Below are positions 43,801-54,634 of a stretch of DNA of 64,000 nucleotides, one piece after another. The stretch is from Solicoccozyma terricola (taxonomy: Eukaryota > Basidiomycota > Tremellomycetes > Filobasidiales > Piskurozymaceae). The stretch covers positions 89,724-153,723 of the forward strand of contig BCLD01000014.1 of assembly GCA_001600875.1 (NCBI GenBank). The letters are read 5' to 3'. The notes beneath the pieces were generated by a model. It was not told the origin of the DNA. It searched no databases and was given only the letters and a program-made list of their open reading frames with translations. The first letter of the stretch is position 1, and every line of letters begins with the position of its first letter. Both the position numbers and the translations under genes were made by a program.

Positions 43801-44719
43801 GCAACCGCCCAAAAAAAAAAAAAAACCCCCCCCAAAAAAACACCCAAAAAAAAATCAAAAAAGAAAAAAGGAAAGGAAAAAAGAAAAGAACCCTCTCCTC
43901 TCGTAACATTCTTCTCCATCCCTACGACCCTTACCTGTTATCCAACGGCCCATAATCATCTGCATCCGTATCTTCCAACTGTTCTTCTGTATCATGATCA
44001 CTCGATCGTCTGTGTCCTCTCCGCGATATGTCAGTCTTCAATCCGACGTCCTCCCATGCCCTAGTAGGCCCAGTCAATTCTCCCACACTCCTCGAATATG
44101 GCATTGATGTTTTTGACTTGCTCCGATCTCTGGCTCTTGCGTGGAGTGGCGCAACGTGAGTAGCTCGATGTTTACGAGATGTTGATGGCGGATCAGTCGC
44201 AGCAGTCTGGGAGGAAGATGATCGGTGGATTGATGTTGCCGCGTCGAAATCGTGGTCGTGGTCGAGGTTGAAATTGTTATTGGATGGGTTTGATGTCGCA
44301 AGATCAACAGCACGTCCTAATGATTGGAAGGCAGGTAAATTCATTCCATGATTTGATGGAGGATCGATCTCAATAGTTGGTCTTGCAGGCGCACGTCCCT
44401 TCCCACCGATCCCGCTGGTTGGCGGCGAAGACGAGGAAGCGGAGGAACTTCCAGGTAGATCTCTCTTCCAACCTACCGACTGTGACTGTGGCTGTGACTG
44501 TGACTGCGATTGCTCCTGCTCATCGCCATCCCTCAAGCTCGAAGATCCACCTCCTCCACCAGCCGATAACAAAGTCTTCTCACTCTGCGGACCACCAGGA
44601 ATCAACATCGATCGTCCTACGTTCGTGAACGATGGAAAGGTATCCGTGCCGTGAGAGTGGGAGAGGGGGTTATGAGGGAATTCAGTAGGTGGCGTAGGGA
44701 GGACATGGGTGACAGTCAT
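40887..44719 (-). CDS. Ser/Thr protein kinase, PAS-kinase-like (CAMK group)
   Basis: The start is ATG 44717-44719 (MTVTHVLPTPPTEFP). About 270 polar residues, including an SQSQSQPQSQS stretch, precede an intron (about 43766-43931) that is extremely T/G-rich in the transcript. Exon 2 begins ARFYFAHPYAKSAS and carries about 550 more disordered residues before the kinase domain. The kinase motifs are EAGKGAYGLVRRAH (P-loop), EEVIIKYIIKSRI (VAIK-type Lys), IVHRDVKDENVIL (catalytic loop), LIDFGSAAHW (DFG), SGTLDYASPEIL (APE) and DVWALGVVGYVL. The LIDFGSAA and KYIIKSRILADCW words are typical of PAS kinases, which regulate glycogen and lipid metabolism, but no PAS domain is visible. A second intron lies near 41520-41590. 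The domain ends with MRHRFLVGMGGW, stop 40887. Confidence 0.85.
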
Positions 44720-46113
44720 AAGAAGGGAAAGATGAAATCGGGACGAACGACGGGTGGGTGTGATGAGATGGGTTTGCCGCTGATTGAAGTGGTCACCGCA
44801 AGTCGATGTGATGCGGCGTTTGGTTTCCTGGGACGTCCAGGTAGAGCCAGTCCAGTCCAAGCCGAGTGTGGATGGATGGATAGATGGATGGATTGTTCCA
44901 GTGATATGATCTGTCACTCCATTGACCCCACCACCACCACCACTAGCTTGGGATTTGGTTCTGATTGGCTTATGTAATCAAATCGGTGGATGGAAATTTA
45001 GTCGATCATGGTCAGATGATGGTCTTGAAACGGCCAACTCCATGGCTGGTTGTAACATCGGTCGAAGCTGGGTCCGGACCCTCGGCAGCCGTTGTCACTA
45101 TCCGTCTGTCCATCCTGATCACCTAGCAGAACTGATGTTCGTGTCCAGCGATATTGGGGCCCACACACCTTCACCATATTTGTTCACGAACGTGCGACTG
45201 AACTTTGTGCATTTTCCCACTAGTGTCCGGTGGAGGACCAATATGGTATGGTATGTGAGGAACACATGATCATGATCATCATAGGTAGTGCAATCACGGT
45301 ATTGAAAGTCTCCCTACATTTGGTTGAAACATCGTATCTCCAGTGTTTGATACGTTACGGATATTGGAAACAAGCTGGAATACAAAAACTTCAGCGGTGC
45401 AGTAGTCTTTGACGCAGCCTCGTTAGCACACACGTCGAAGTCGAACAACATCCCTCGCAGGATATCATCCACCTGTTCCCATCGTTGCATGCTTTGGTCA
45501 TTCGCTTGAAAATGACCTCGTATTGCCGCACATTCCCAGGTATGTGCGTGCCCCTCAATTGTACAAGGCAAGGGTGGTTTGGCGATCCAATTCAGCCCTT
45601 TCTCCCCCTTGGTGTTATACGGCAACGCATTTCCACCCGATGCACAAAACGTTCAGTCCAAGACAATTGCTCGTTAGCCGCTCAGAGTCAGACACTGACC
45701 ATCGATCCAACTTTCTACACTCAACCGCTGTTCATTCTGAGTCATCTTTTACCATCCAGTGCATATTCGCCGCTGGACACCCTCATCTTTCTCGTGATCC
45801 CATTTTATCATTTACCATTGAACAGACAGAGAGGATGCGTGGTCTAACAGTCTATGAAGTCTACAAAGCGCCACCAACGATGTGGCCATTCTAGGGACCA
45901 TCGTGAGAACCGCGCCGCACGTGCAACACCGTTAAAGCCTAGTCTTTCTCATGTTGATCGAGGTACTAACCCTTCTCAGCTGTATCCGACCACATGAGAC
46001 ACAAAGTTAATACGGATTAGGTAAAATTGAGGTTCTCAGTGGTCCTTTTATTTTCATTTTAAGCCGAGAGGGAAACTTTCGACTCTCATAGAAAGTTAGC
46101 GATGGCTGCAAAT

Positions 46114-46136
46114 GGATAGGTACAAGGTACCTATCC
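46114..46136. promoter_or_regulatory. inverted repeat upstream of CYP505
   Basis: GGATAGGTAC, 3-bp spacer, GTACCTATCC: a perfect 10-bp inverted repeat about 260-280 bp before the P450 start. GAAAC-TAA-GTTTC, another inverted repeat, follows at 46138-46150. The dyad shape suggests a dimeric regulator site, which is inference. Confidence 0.45.
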
Positions 46137-46159
46137 TGAAACTAAGTTTCCATCCATGT

Positions 46160-46215
46160 CTTTCGAACATCCTCAAGTGACTGGAGTTAAGCTTTCGAAC
46201 ATCCTCAAGTGACTG
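46160..46215. repeat. 24-bp direct repeat upstream of CYP505
   Basis: Two identical 24-bp copies at 46160-46183 and 46192-46215, with a period of 32 bp, both beginning CTTTCGAACATCC. The distance to the P450 start is about 180-235 bp, consistent with duplicated promoter elements. Confidence 0.8.
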
Positions 46216-46393
46216 TAGGTGGTGATGTTCTTACCTCCCGCTTAATGCCAAGCCACATCTCGTTCGAGATCAAGTCGAGCTGTTACACGTGAGATTCTAA
46301 GAAAAGTCTGTTGCTTCCGACTACTTGTATAGATAGCAACCGAAGCCAACCCTCGATGAATCCCCTATCCCGACCTCCATCCCAAGCTACACA

Positions 46394-49300
46394 ATGACAA
46401 CCAAGATCCCACAACCTCGCGGATTACCTATATTAGGTAACATCCGAACTGTAGATCATGATCTTCCAGTCATCTCTTTGTACAATTTACACCTCCAGTA
46501 TGGGGATATCTACAAACTCAACATCCTCGGTGAAGAAAGGATCCTTGTTGGATCCCAGAAACTGGTACACGAGCTAGCCGATCAGACTCGGTTTCAGAAG
46601 GTGGTTAAGGGGGCACTTAGAGAAGTTAGAGCGTTGGCAGGGGATGGTGAGGCTGTTTCACTTACTACTTGATTTACAAAATGGAAGGGGAATTCATAAA
46701 CCTTCTCGCAAATACACCAACAGGTCTCTTCACAGCCCATCAATATGAGGAGAACTGGGCTATTGCTCATCGAATTTTGACTCCTTGCTTTGGACCTCTG
46801 ACGATCAGAGCCATGCTCCCTGGGATGATAGATATCGCCTCGCAATTGATGCTCAAGGTGATTTGGGGTTTCCTGGGAGGGCATGTCGGATGTATACATT
46901 TGGACTAATGATTTGAAAATGCGCAGTGGGAGCGCTTTGGAGATGGCCCTATCGATGTGGTCGGAGACTTTACCAAGCTGGCTTTGGACAGTGAGTGAAA
47001 TGGGGTGATCTGTTATGCGTAAGAACGTTTTGGGGGGAAATTAAAACGAGTACAATTCCTGGACTTGTCAGCTATTGCCCTGTGCACCTTTAGCTACCGT
47101 TTCAACTCGTGCGTTTCCTTCAAAGTTACTCCTCTTATACATATCTCACGCCCCCACCAACAAACAGATTCTACTCGGCTGAACCTCCAGAATTCGTCAA
47201 CGCCATGGTTCGTTGTCTGAATGGCGCAGGAGCACGAGCTAGACGAATCCCCCTAGGACCTGTTGGAAAGCAGTTGTTGTATGCAACAGCTGACAAGGAA
47301 ATGAAGGACGATATAGCTTTCCAGCACGAAGTTGCGGAGCAGGTCAATATCCGGTATCTGTTTTTGGGTCGATTGGGAAGCTGACGATGGGTGGCGAATA
47401 GATCATAAAGGACCGACTGGAGAATCCGGTTGAAACAAGGGATTTGCTGAATGCGATGCTGGAAGGTACTGACCCTGTTACCGGTCAGTGAAGTGTGTGT
47501 ATTCCCCTCGAGCGAATACATCTGACTTCAATCAAGACTCTTAAAGGCCAAAAGCTGTCTGAAACCAATATCCGGAACCAATTGGTTACGTTCCTGATTG
47601 CTGGACATGAAACTACCTCTGGAATGCTTTCCTTCCTCTTCCACTATCTCCTCGCCACGCCTCGCGCTTACCATGCCATCCGTCGGGAAATCGATGAAGT
47701 CTGCGGGAGCGAGGAGATCAAAATAGAGCATCTTCTCAAGTTGAAATACGTCGACGCTAGTTTGAAGGAGACTTTAAGATTACAGCCCCCCGCTCCCCTT
47801 TATTCATTGAGTCCATTGAAGGATGAGATCATATGTGACGGCAAGTACAAGATCAAGGAGGGAGCCTCAATCGGTGTAGTCTTGCATGCGTTGCACAGGG
47901 ATCCAGCAGTGTGGGGAGACGATGTGGAAGAGTTTAGACCTGAACGAATGCTCGATGGTAAATTTGAAGCATTGCCACCTGATTCTTGGAAGCCATTCGG
48001 TATGTGTGCAGAGGAGAAGAAGAGTGAATGGGGAATGAAGACTAACCCTTATAGCTACATCCTCTCAGGGAATGGGGTAAGAGCCTGTATTGGCAGACCA
48101 TTTGCCTGGCAAGAGGCTTTGCTTGCAGTTGCGATGGTAAGTTCCAAGACTGAAAGATTGTGCTGCGGACCAGGAAACTTATCGGGTGATATTTAGATCT
48201 TACAAAGATTTGATGTTCGTCCTCATGACAGCCATTACAAGCTACAAGTCAAGAGCACGCTCACCATCAAACCTCACGGCCTCTACATGCACGTCACTCC
48301 TAGGATGGGCGTCGAATTAGCCGTCCAATCACCAACAATTCCTGCGGCTACCCTCGCGTCACCGAACCAAGGGAAAGTCGAGACTGTGGCATCGCCGAAA
48401 GGTAATCTCCTGCCCATGCATATCCTTTATGGTGAGTAAGCGCTGATGGGTGGTGACCATGAATACGAGCTGAATTTGTGTTATAGGCAGTAACTCGGGG
48501 ACCTGTGAAGCCTTGGCCCATAAGCTCATGGATGGCGCAATGGCTCACGGCTGCAAGGCAACCATGTCTCAGCTGAACAAATTGGCACACGGTAATCTTC
48601 CGACAGATGGACCTGTAGTTGTCATCACAGCGAGCTACGAGGGTCGTGTGAGTGGTTTCAACCTGGTCGAATGAGGGGATGCTGTCTGACCATGGATTTC
48701 ATACACCTGATCAGCCCACAGACGATGCTGCCTACTTTGTAGAGTGGCTGAAGGGCGCCCCCAATGGCAGTGTGTCGAATGTCAAATTCGCAGTCTTTGG
48801 TTGTGGCAACACGGATTGGACCTCCACTTATCAGTCTATTCCCAAGCTCATCGACGATAGACTTGGGGCCTGTGGTGGTGAGCGTATCTGCGAGCGAGGA
48901 GTCGGCAATGTAGCTGCACCGGACCTTTTTGGTGACTTTGAGGACTGGCTCGAAACGTTATGGCTGAACTTGGCGATGCGCAACACCAATTTGACCGCCG
49001 TTCACCAGGAGGATATTCCGACGCTTGAAGTCAGTATTAAATCCACCTATCGAACGGATATATTGCGTTACGGCTTCATGGAATCGGGTACGGTAGTATC
49101 GAACACAGTCATCACCCGAGGCAATACCGATGTCAAACGTCATATCGAAATCGAAATGCCAAAGGGAACGGTGTACCGCGCTGGAGATTACCTGGGTATC
49201 CTACCCGTCTCTCCGATCCCACTCGTGCAACGTGCTTTGGTCCGCTTTGGCTTACATTCAGATGATGTCTTGACGATAAAGTCCAAAACTCCGCAAAGTA

Positions 49301-50477
49301 TCCCGATAGACACGCCCGTCGCTGCGTTTGTTCTATTTTGCGGATTCTTGGAACTCGATCAACCCGCGACGCTGCGGAACGTCAAGCAGTTGTTGGAGAA
49401 ATGTGAAGACGAGGAGACCAAGAAGACGTTGGAACGTCTTACGGTCCCTGAAGTATACATGAATGAGATCTGGGCAAAGAGGATCAGTCTACTTTCATTG
49501 TTGGAGACATACCCCGATATCCATTACCCGTTGGTGGATTTCCTCGACGCTGTTCCCGTGATCAGGATGCGCCAGGTAAGTGCGGGGCGGGTGCAACGTT
49601 GTTAGAACGAAAAAGCCGCTTCGGATCACATAAAACTGAAAGAATACTTGTCCCTGACCACAGTATTCGATCTCTTCCTCTCCGTTATACAAACCCAACC
49701 ATGTCACCCTCACGGTTGCCGTACTAAACGCGCCACACACCTCTGGAAAGGGACAATATCTCGGTATTGCCAGTAATTTCCTCGCTAATTTGATTCCAGG
49801 AAGCAAGATCCGAGCTGCCATTCGACCGACTGATAATTTCCATCCACCAACTGATCCAAGTGTGCCGATGATAATGATTGCGGCAGGTACTGGTGTTGCT
49901 CCTTTCCGATCATTCGTTCAAGGTCGAGCGTTGCAGAAGTGAGTTGTCCCCGGGGGGGGGGGGGGGGGAAGGAGCTGATATTGAACATCTTGTTACTTGT
50001 TACACCCTGCTACAGGCAAGCTGGTCGAAACGTTGGCCCATCGATACTATTCTATGGTTGTCGCTCACCAGACAGTGATCTGCTGTATGATGAAGAGATG
50101 CGACAATGGGAATCTGAAGGGGTTGTGAGTGTAAGGTTAGCTTTCAGTCGGGATTCGGAAAAGTCAAATGGCTGCAAATACGTTCAGTGAGTTGGTCGGT
50201 GTCCATCCATTCTGCCTGTTGCACTGTGAGACTGACACTTGTTTTTTTGTTTACGCACTCACGTAGAGACCGAGTGTGGTACGATCGAGTGGATGCTGAA
50301 CACCTCTTCAAAGACCAAGCTCGTATTTACATCTGCGGACCAGCTCGTCTCGCTGATTCAGTGCGGGACGTCTGTGTCAAGATTTACAGAGAGACGAAGG
50401 GGTGTGGAGAAGACGAGGCGATAGAATGGTTGAATCAGGTTCAGGGGGATCGTATTGCAGCTGACGTCTTTGGCTGA
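46394..50477 (+). CDS. self-sufficient cytochrome P450-reductase fusion (CYP505 family)
   Basis: A single-chain fatty acid hydroxylase of the P450foxy/BM3 kind, in which the heme domain receives electrons from its own FAD/FMN reductase. The start is ATG 46394 ([16 protein letters not shown]), with no membrane anchor, so it is probably cytosolic or peripheral. Heme-domain motifs: I-helix [16 protein letters not shown]-helix [14 protein letters not shown], and the heme loop KPFG plus [12 protein letters not shown], split by an intron. A linker leads to the flavodoxin domain ([42 protein letters not shown]). Next come the FAD domain (YSISSSPL) and the NADPH site ([25 protein letters not shown]). 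The end is [10 protein letters not shown], stop 50475-50477. About twelve introns; one holds a G17 tract on the sense strand (49952-49968). Apparently intact. Subterminal fatty acid hydroxylation is inferred from the family. Confidence 0.93.
49952..49968 (+). repeat. G17 tract in CYP505 intron
   Basis: Seventeen G on the sense strand, about 12 nt after a GTGAGT donor. Unlike the other intronic tracts, it is G in the transcript and lies near the 5' rather than the 3' splice site. Confidence 0.9.
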
Positions 50478-51264
50478 GTCCTTGGAGGGAGGGGTAAGAC
50501 CGGGGAATTTATTTTGGGCTGTGGGGGCGTATGTATCTTTTGAGCTAGGAGCAGTTTGGAAACGCGGTTGCCGATGATTTGTGGTATATAGTACCTGCTA
50601 CAGAAGGACGATGTGCATGCATCCGGGGCTACGCTGTTCTCCACGGGTGGCCCATGAGACGTCCCCGCTGCTGCTGCTGCGATAGGATATCCACCGATAG
50701 GCACGGATGTTTGTCGGTGACATTCGCCACCGCCACCGCCACCGCCCCCGGGTTTTCACGAATGAGTGGGGTAAAGGTTAACGCCGGAGTGCCACCCAAA
50801 GCCACCACCCGACGCGGGATTCCAGTCAATCGCAACATCCCACACCACAGGTTCATCGTATGTCTACTAGCTAGCACTACATCAACGCTGTAGGACCCGT
50901 AGGTATCATCCATCCACGGCCCCACCCCCCCTTGTCCGCTGTCGGCACGGCAACATCACCTGCTTCAGCGACTTGCAACGGCCGTTTGGGATCACGTCTA
51001 GGGATCAAAGGATCGGACCGAGGGTTTTAGGTATCAATCAACAAACTTGGGCTTTTCATTTGTTTTTCTCCGGGTTTTCAAGGTTCTTTTTCATCATTGT
51101 CGACGACGAGAGTCAGCGCAGAGCATAACGAGGTGAGATTCGATGTCTGTCTCGCGTACATGTCTTGCGTTGTCTTTGCCAACACCTCGGCTTCCCCCGT
51201 ATGACAAACAGTTTAGTAAACAAACCCCCCCCCCCCCCCCCCCCAAAAAAAACAATTCCAAACA
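50478..51264. other. CYP505 3' region and glycogenin promoter/leader
   Basis: 787 bp without a recognisable gene. The final part is a C20A8 tract immediately upstream of the glycogenin start codon. Confidence 0.4.
51225..51244 (+). repeat. C20 tract in glycogenin 5' leader
   Basis: Twenty C followed by eight A, ending 13 bp before the glycogenin ATG. It may be 5' UTR, or the 3' end of a leader intron by analogy with the tracts inside introns. Confidence 0.85.
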
Positions 51265-54200
51265 ATGGCATCCACAACCTCACCTTCCCACGCATTCGTC
51301 ACGCTTCTCACCACCTCATCCTACCTTCCCGGTGCTCTCGTTCTAGCACATGCACTCAACGACATTCATCCTCACCCACGAGCAGTAGAATTCGAGACTG
51401 TCGTATTGGTCACTCCCGAGACGGTGGACGCCGGTACAATCAAACAATTGACAGCGGCGTTTGATAGGGTTATTGGAGTGGAAGTTATTGGGAGTGGGGA
51501 TGAGGGTGATGCGGGGTTGGAGTTGATGGGTGGGTAGAAATATGTAAAGGGCGAGATCAGAGTACGAGGAGCTGATGTTTTTGTCTTCCCCCNCCCCCCC
51601 CCCCCCCCCCCACCCCCCGCGGCACACTCCCACAGGTCGACCAGACCTCTCGACCGCTCTCACCAAGCTCCACATCTTCCGTCTATCTAATCTCTACTCC
51701 AAATTGATTTACCTCGACGCCGATGTTCTACCACTACGTCCCTTGACACACCTCTTCTCCTTACCCAACGTGTTCTCAGCATGTCCAGATACCGGATGGC
51801 CAGATTGCTTCAACTCTGGTGTGATGGTGATTCAACCGAGAGATTCTGATTTTGAAGGGTTGATGGGGTTGATGAAGGATGCAAAGTTGAAAGGGTCGAT
51901 CGGTGGGGAAAAAATGGGGAATGGGAGTTTCGATGGAGCTGATCAAGGGTTGTTGAATGAGTGGTTTTCCGAGGAAGGAGGTGGTGGAGATTGGAACAGA
52001 TTGAGTTTTACGTGCGTTGTTTTTTTTTTCCGAGTCTTAACGGACTCGGTGCCGATATAACAACAACGACACTGATGGAATCTTTTCAACTTGTGGTTGG
52101 AAAAATTTTAGATACAACGTGACTCCAAGCGCTGCATACACCTGGTTACCAGCGTATCAACGATACGGCTCAAAGATTCACGCTGTTCATTTCATTGGGA
52201 CTAGTAAACCGTGGAAGAGTATCATGACGAGACCTGCTCGGGCTCCTGTTCCGGAAGACCCGACAAAGCCCATGGATTGTTAGTGTTTTTGCTACCTTTT
52301 AAAAAGCTTTGACCTTCTCAAAGGCTGACGAGCGATTACATCCTCATGCGCGCGGCGGCGCAGACCCAGCACTTGTCGACCGCTGGTTCGCCGTGTACGA
52401 TAAACACATTCGACCAATGTCCGATTCACCCGTCGTACCTTCCTTCTCCGTCCCAGAGACTATTGCCGCATGGAATCGACCTGCTCTTTCCACTACTCAA
52501 GGTCGCATGGATCTCGAAGAGCTCAAGACGGCCGCTGAGAAGGGTGTAGGGTTCTATATGGGTAGATCAGCAAAGGGAACAAGTGGCGGCGTTTATGAGA
52601 GTTTGCCATTGGAAGGAAGAGTGGACTTGATGAGGCCTAAACCTATCAAACCAGAGTCACCACCGAAAGTGGCTGCTCCAAGTCTGGCGACGTCGCCTCC
52701 GGTGTACTCCATCCCACTCCCAGCGCCGCACCCAACGCAACCTCCGAAGCGGCAGGGATCGCCGACTCTTGCTACGTGGGATGCGCAGACTTCATCTCCC
52801 CCACCAGCTAGTGGACCTGAAATGAGAGGTGGAATGCAACACTTCTATGACAATGCATGGGATCGTTCGAGAGACGAGAAAAAGGAAGAGTGGAACCCGA
52901 CGATTGGTTATCCTACCATTCCGGATAGCGTTAGAAACAATGAGTGGTATGCTGGAGCAGCGAACGTAGCTCCTGATCGTTCAAACGTCAAGACTATTTT
53001 CCCTTGGGAACAGAAGGCTGATCGACCAGCACCATCTCGAGTATTCCCAAAAGGAGATACACCACCTCCCTCGGTACCATCCCAGGCTCCGCAGGCGCCA
53101 GCTCGCGACGAACAAAATCCGACGCCACCACCACCACCACCACCTCAACCAGCTTCATCGACGGTCTCACAACCACCGCCAGCTATGCGAGGTTTCGCTG
53201 AAGCGATGGCCTCTTATACGAATGCGTGGGATGCCGTACCGTCCATCCAACGATACGCATCTCGTCTTGCCGGACCTCAACGTGGACAGTCGTTCTCACA
53301 CGCAAGTTCTGCCGCGCAAACACCGACACTCGAGCATCCACATGGGATCAACAAAGAGGGTCCGTTGGCTTTGGGTGGCGGCCGACGAACAGGGAAGCGT
53401 GGTGAAGCAATCGACACAAAGAGCGAGGCTAGTCATGATGGGGACGACGAGGAGACGGATAGTACGGATAGGGATGATAGTCCTGAAGGACCTAGAAAGC
53501 CAAGAGGTCCGGGAGGAGGAGCCGCGGGTGGAAGTAGCTCGTCGACAGCGCGGTCGGGTCACAATAAGGGACATAGCGATTCATCCTCTGGGAGAGGCGC
53601 TGGTGGTGGTGGTAACACCGCTCAAGGAGGTAACGGCGGTGGAAGCGGTGGATCGGCAGGCCAGCGACAATACCGAGAACGTGCAGCCCAAACTGACCCG
53701 ATCGAGATGCGAGATCGTCAAGTTCAAGTGGATGACCCCTTATATCCGCGCTCTGCTGGTACCAGGATGTCTCCTCAGTCCTCTCACTCGTCTCGATCCG
53801 GCACTGATACAGGGCGGGTTACACCGCCGACCCGAGTGCATCGGCAATTTGTCCCTCCACCCGTAGGTCAGAGGAATCTCTCAAACGAGACTGTAACTAC
53901 TGCAAGTTCCCATCAATTGGCAACTCCGACCGGGGAGGAGGAATCTAGGTTTAAATGGGCAGGATCTGGTGGCGCGACGCCAACGCCGACCGCCACAATG
54001 AAGGTCCAGCAACAGCAGGTACCTGTTGGAAGGGTCTTTGATCCGAGTACTTCCATCGATGTGAGTGGCATGACGGCAAGGCCCGCTCCCCGAGACCACT
54101 CCAGGCTGATTATGTGTGCGTGCAACTTCAGTCCCGGCGTCGTGACACTGTCGAGGTGCTCACTCGACTCATGCGACGAGGAAACGGCAATTCTCCGTAA
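51265..54200 (+). CDS. GLG1: glycogenin glucosyltransferase
   Basis: A self-glucosylating primer for glycogen synthesis, GT8 family, cytosolic. The start is ATG 51265 (MASTTSPSHAFVTLLTTSSY, with the AFVTL-type opening). After an intron come LSTALTKLHIFRLSNLYSKL, IYLDADVLPL with the metal-binding DxD, FNSGVMVIQP and DGADQGLLNEWF. The next exon gives AYTWLPAYQRYGSKIHAVHF with candidate acceptor tyrosines and HFIGTSKPWK. The remaining two-thirds is a disordered Pro/Gly/Ser-rich tail with YDNAWD and YTNAWDAVPSIQRYA, tryptophan motifs seen in fungal glycogenins. I end the gene at TAA 54198-54200 through an intron (GTGAGT at about 54061) giving RRRDTVEVLTRLMRR; unspliced it would run to 54273. The first intron carries a C tract with one N (51588-51611). 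Confidence 0.88.
51588..51611 (+). repeat. C tract with an N in glycogenin intron
   Basis: Five C, one N (51593) and 18 C, then A and six more C, between a GCTGAT branch-like site and the acceptor CAG. The N shows the run was not resolved in the assembly. Confidence 0.9.
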
Positions 54201-54634
54201 ATACCTAGGTCTTTTTCTTTCTACTACTTCTGCTCTTTGCCACCAAACTCGACAAAATAATTTTCTTTCTTGACATTGCTCTACCTTCTTGCCATCCTGC
54301 TCGCCATCCTTGCCATACCTAGAATCTTGACCATCTCCCATCATCCTCTATAGTCTCTCTCACATGATATTTCATCTTGATCGAATTGACCGGGCGACGG
54401 GCATCCTCGGCCGCAGCAGACGCGTTATGTTGAGTGAGGACTGGGATGTTCATGCCGGTGGTAGCAGTACCGGACAGATACCACAAGGCCATTTACAGCA
54501 ACGATCGTGTTACCACGTCGGCATTCGCTGTGCACGCAACACTACCACCCGTATCTATCAGTATTCCTCAACTTTTACCGCTCGGATGCGGCACAGTTGA
54601 CATTCAATCAGGCGATCAACAACGATCACACAAG
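54201..54634 (+). promoter_or_regulatory. upstream region of septation kinase
   Basis: 434 bp, the glycogenin 3' flank and kinase promoter, with CCATCCTNGC-type short repeats near 54290-54320. No named element. Confidence 0.3.

Larger units (their letters stand above)
44720..46393. other. divergent intergenic region upstream of kinase and CYP505
   Basis: 1.67 kb with no recognisable gene. The left part is the kinase promoter and holds GATGGATG-type short repeats near 44870-44892. The right part carries a 10-bp inverted repeat and a 24-bp direct repeat upstream of the P450 gene, described separately. Confidence 0.4.

Noticed and set aside
53222..53866. 214-codon plus-strand frame inside glycogenin
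   Set aside because: It is a frame shadow of the glycogenin tail; the other frame carries the YTNAWD motif and joins the exons.
46394..54200. CYP505 plus glycogenin as part of a secondary metabolite cluster
   Set aside because: No synthase, transporter or regulator gene is adjacent; the neighbours are housekeeping genes.
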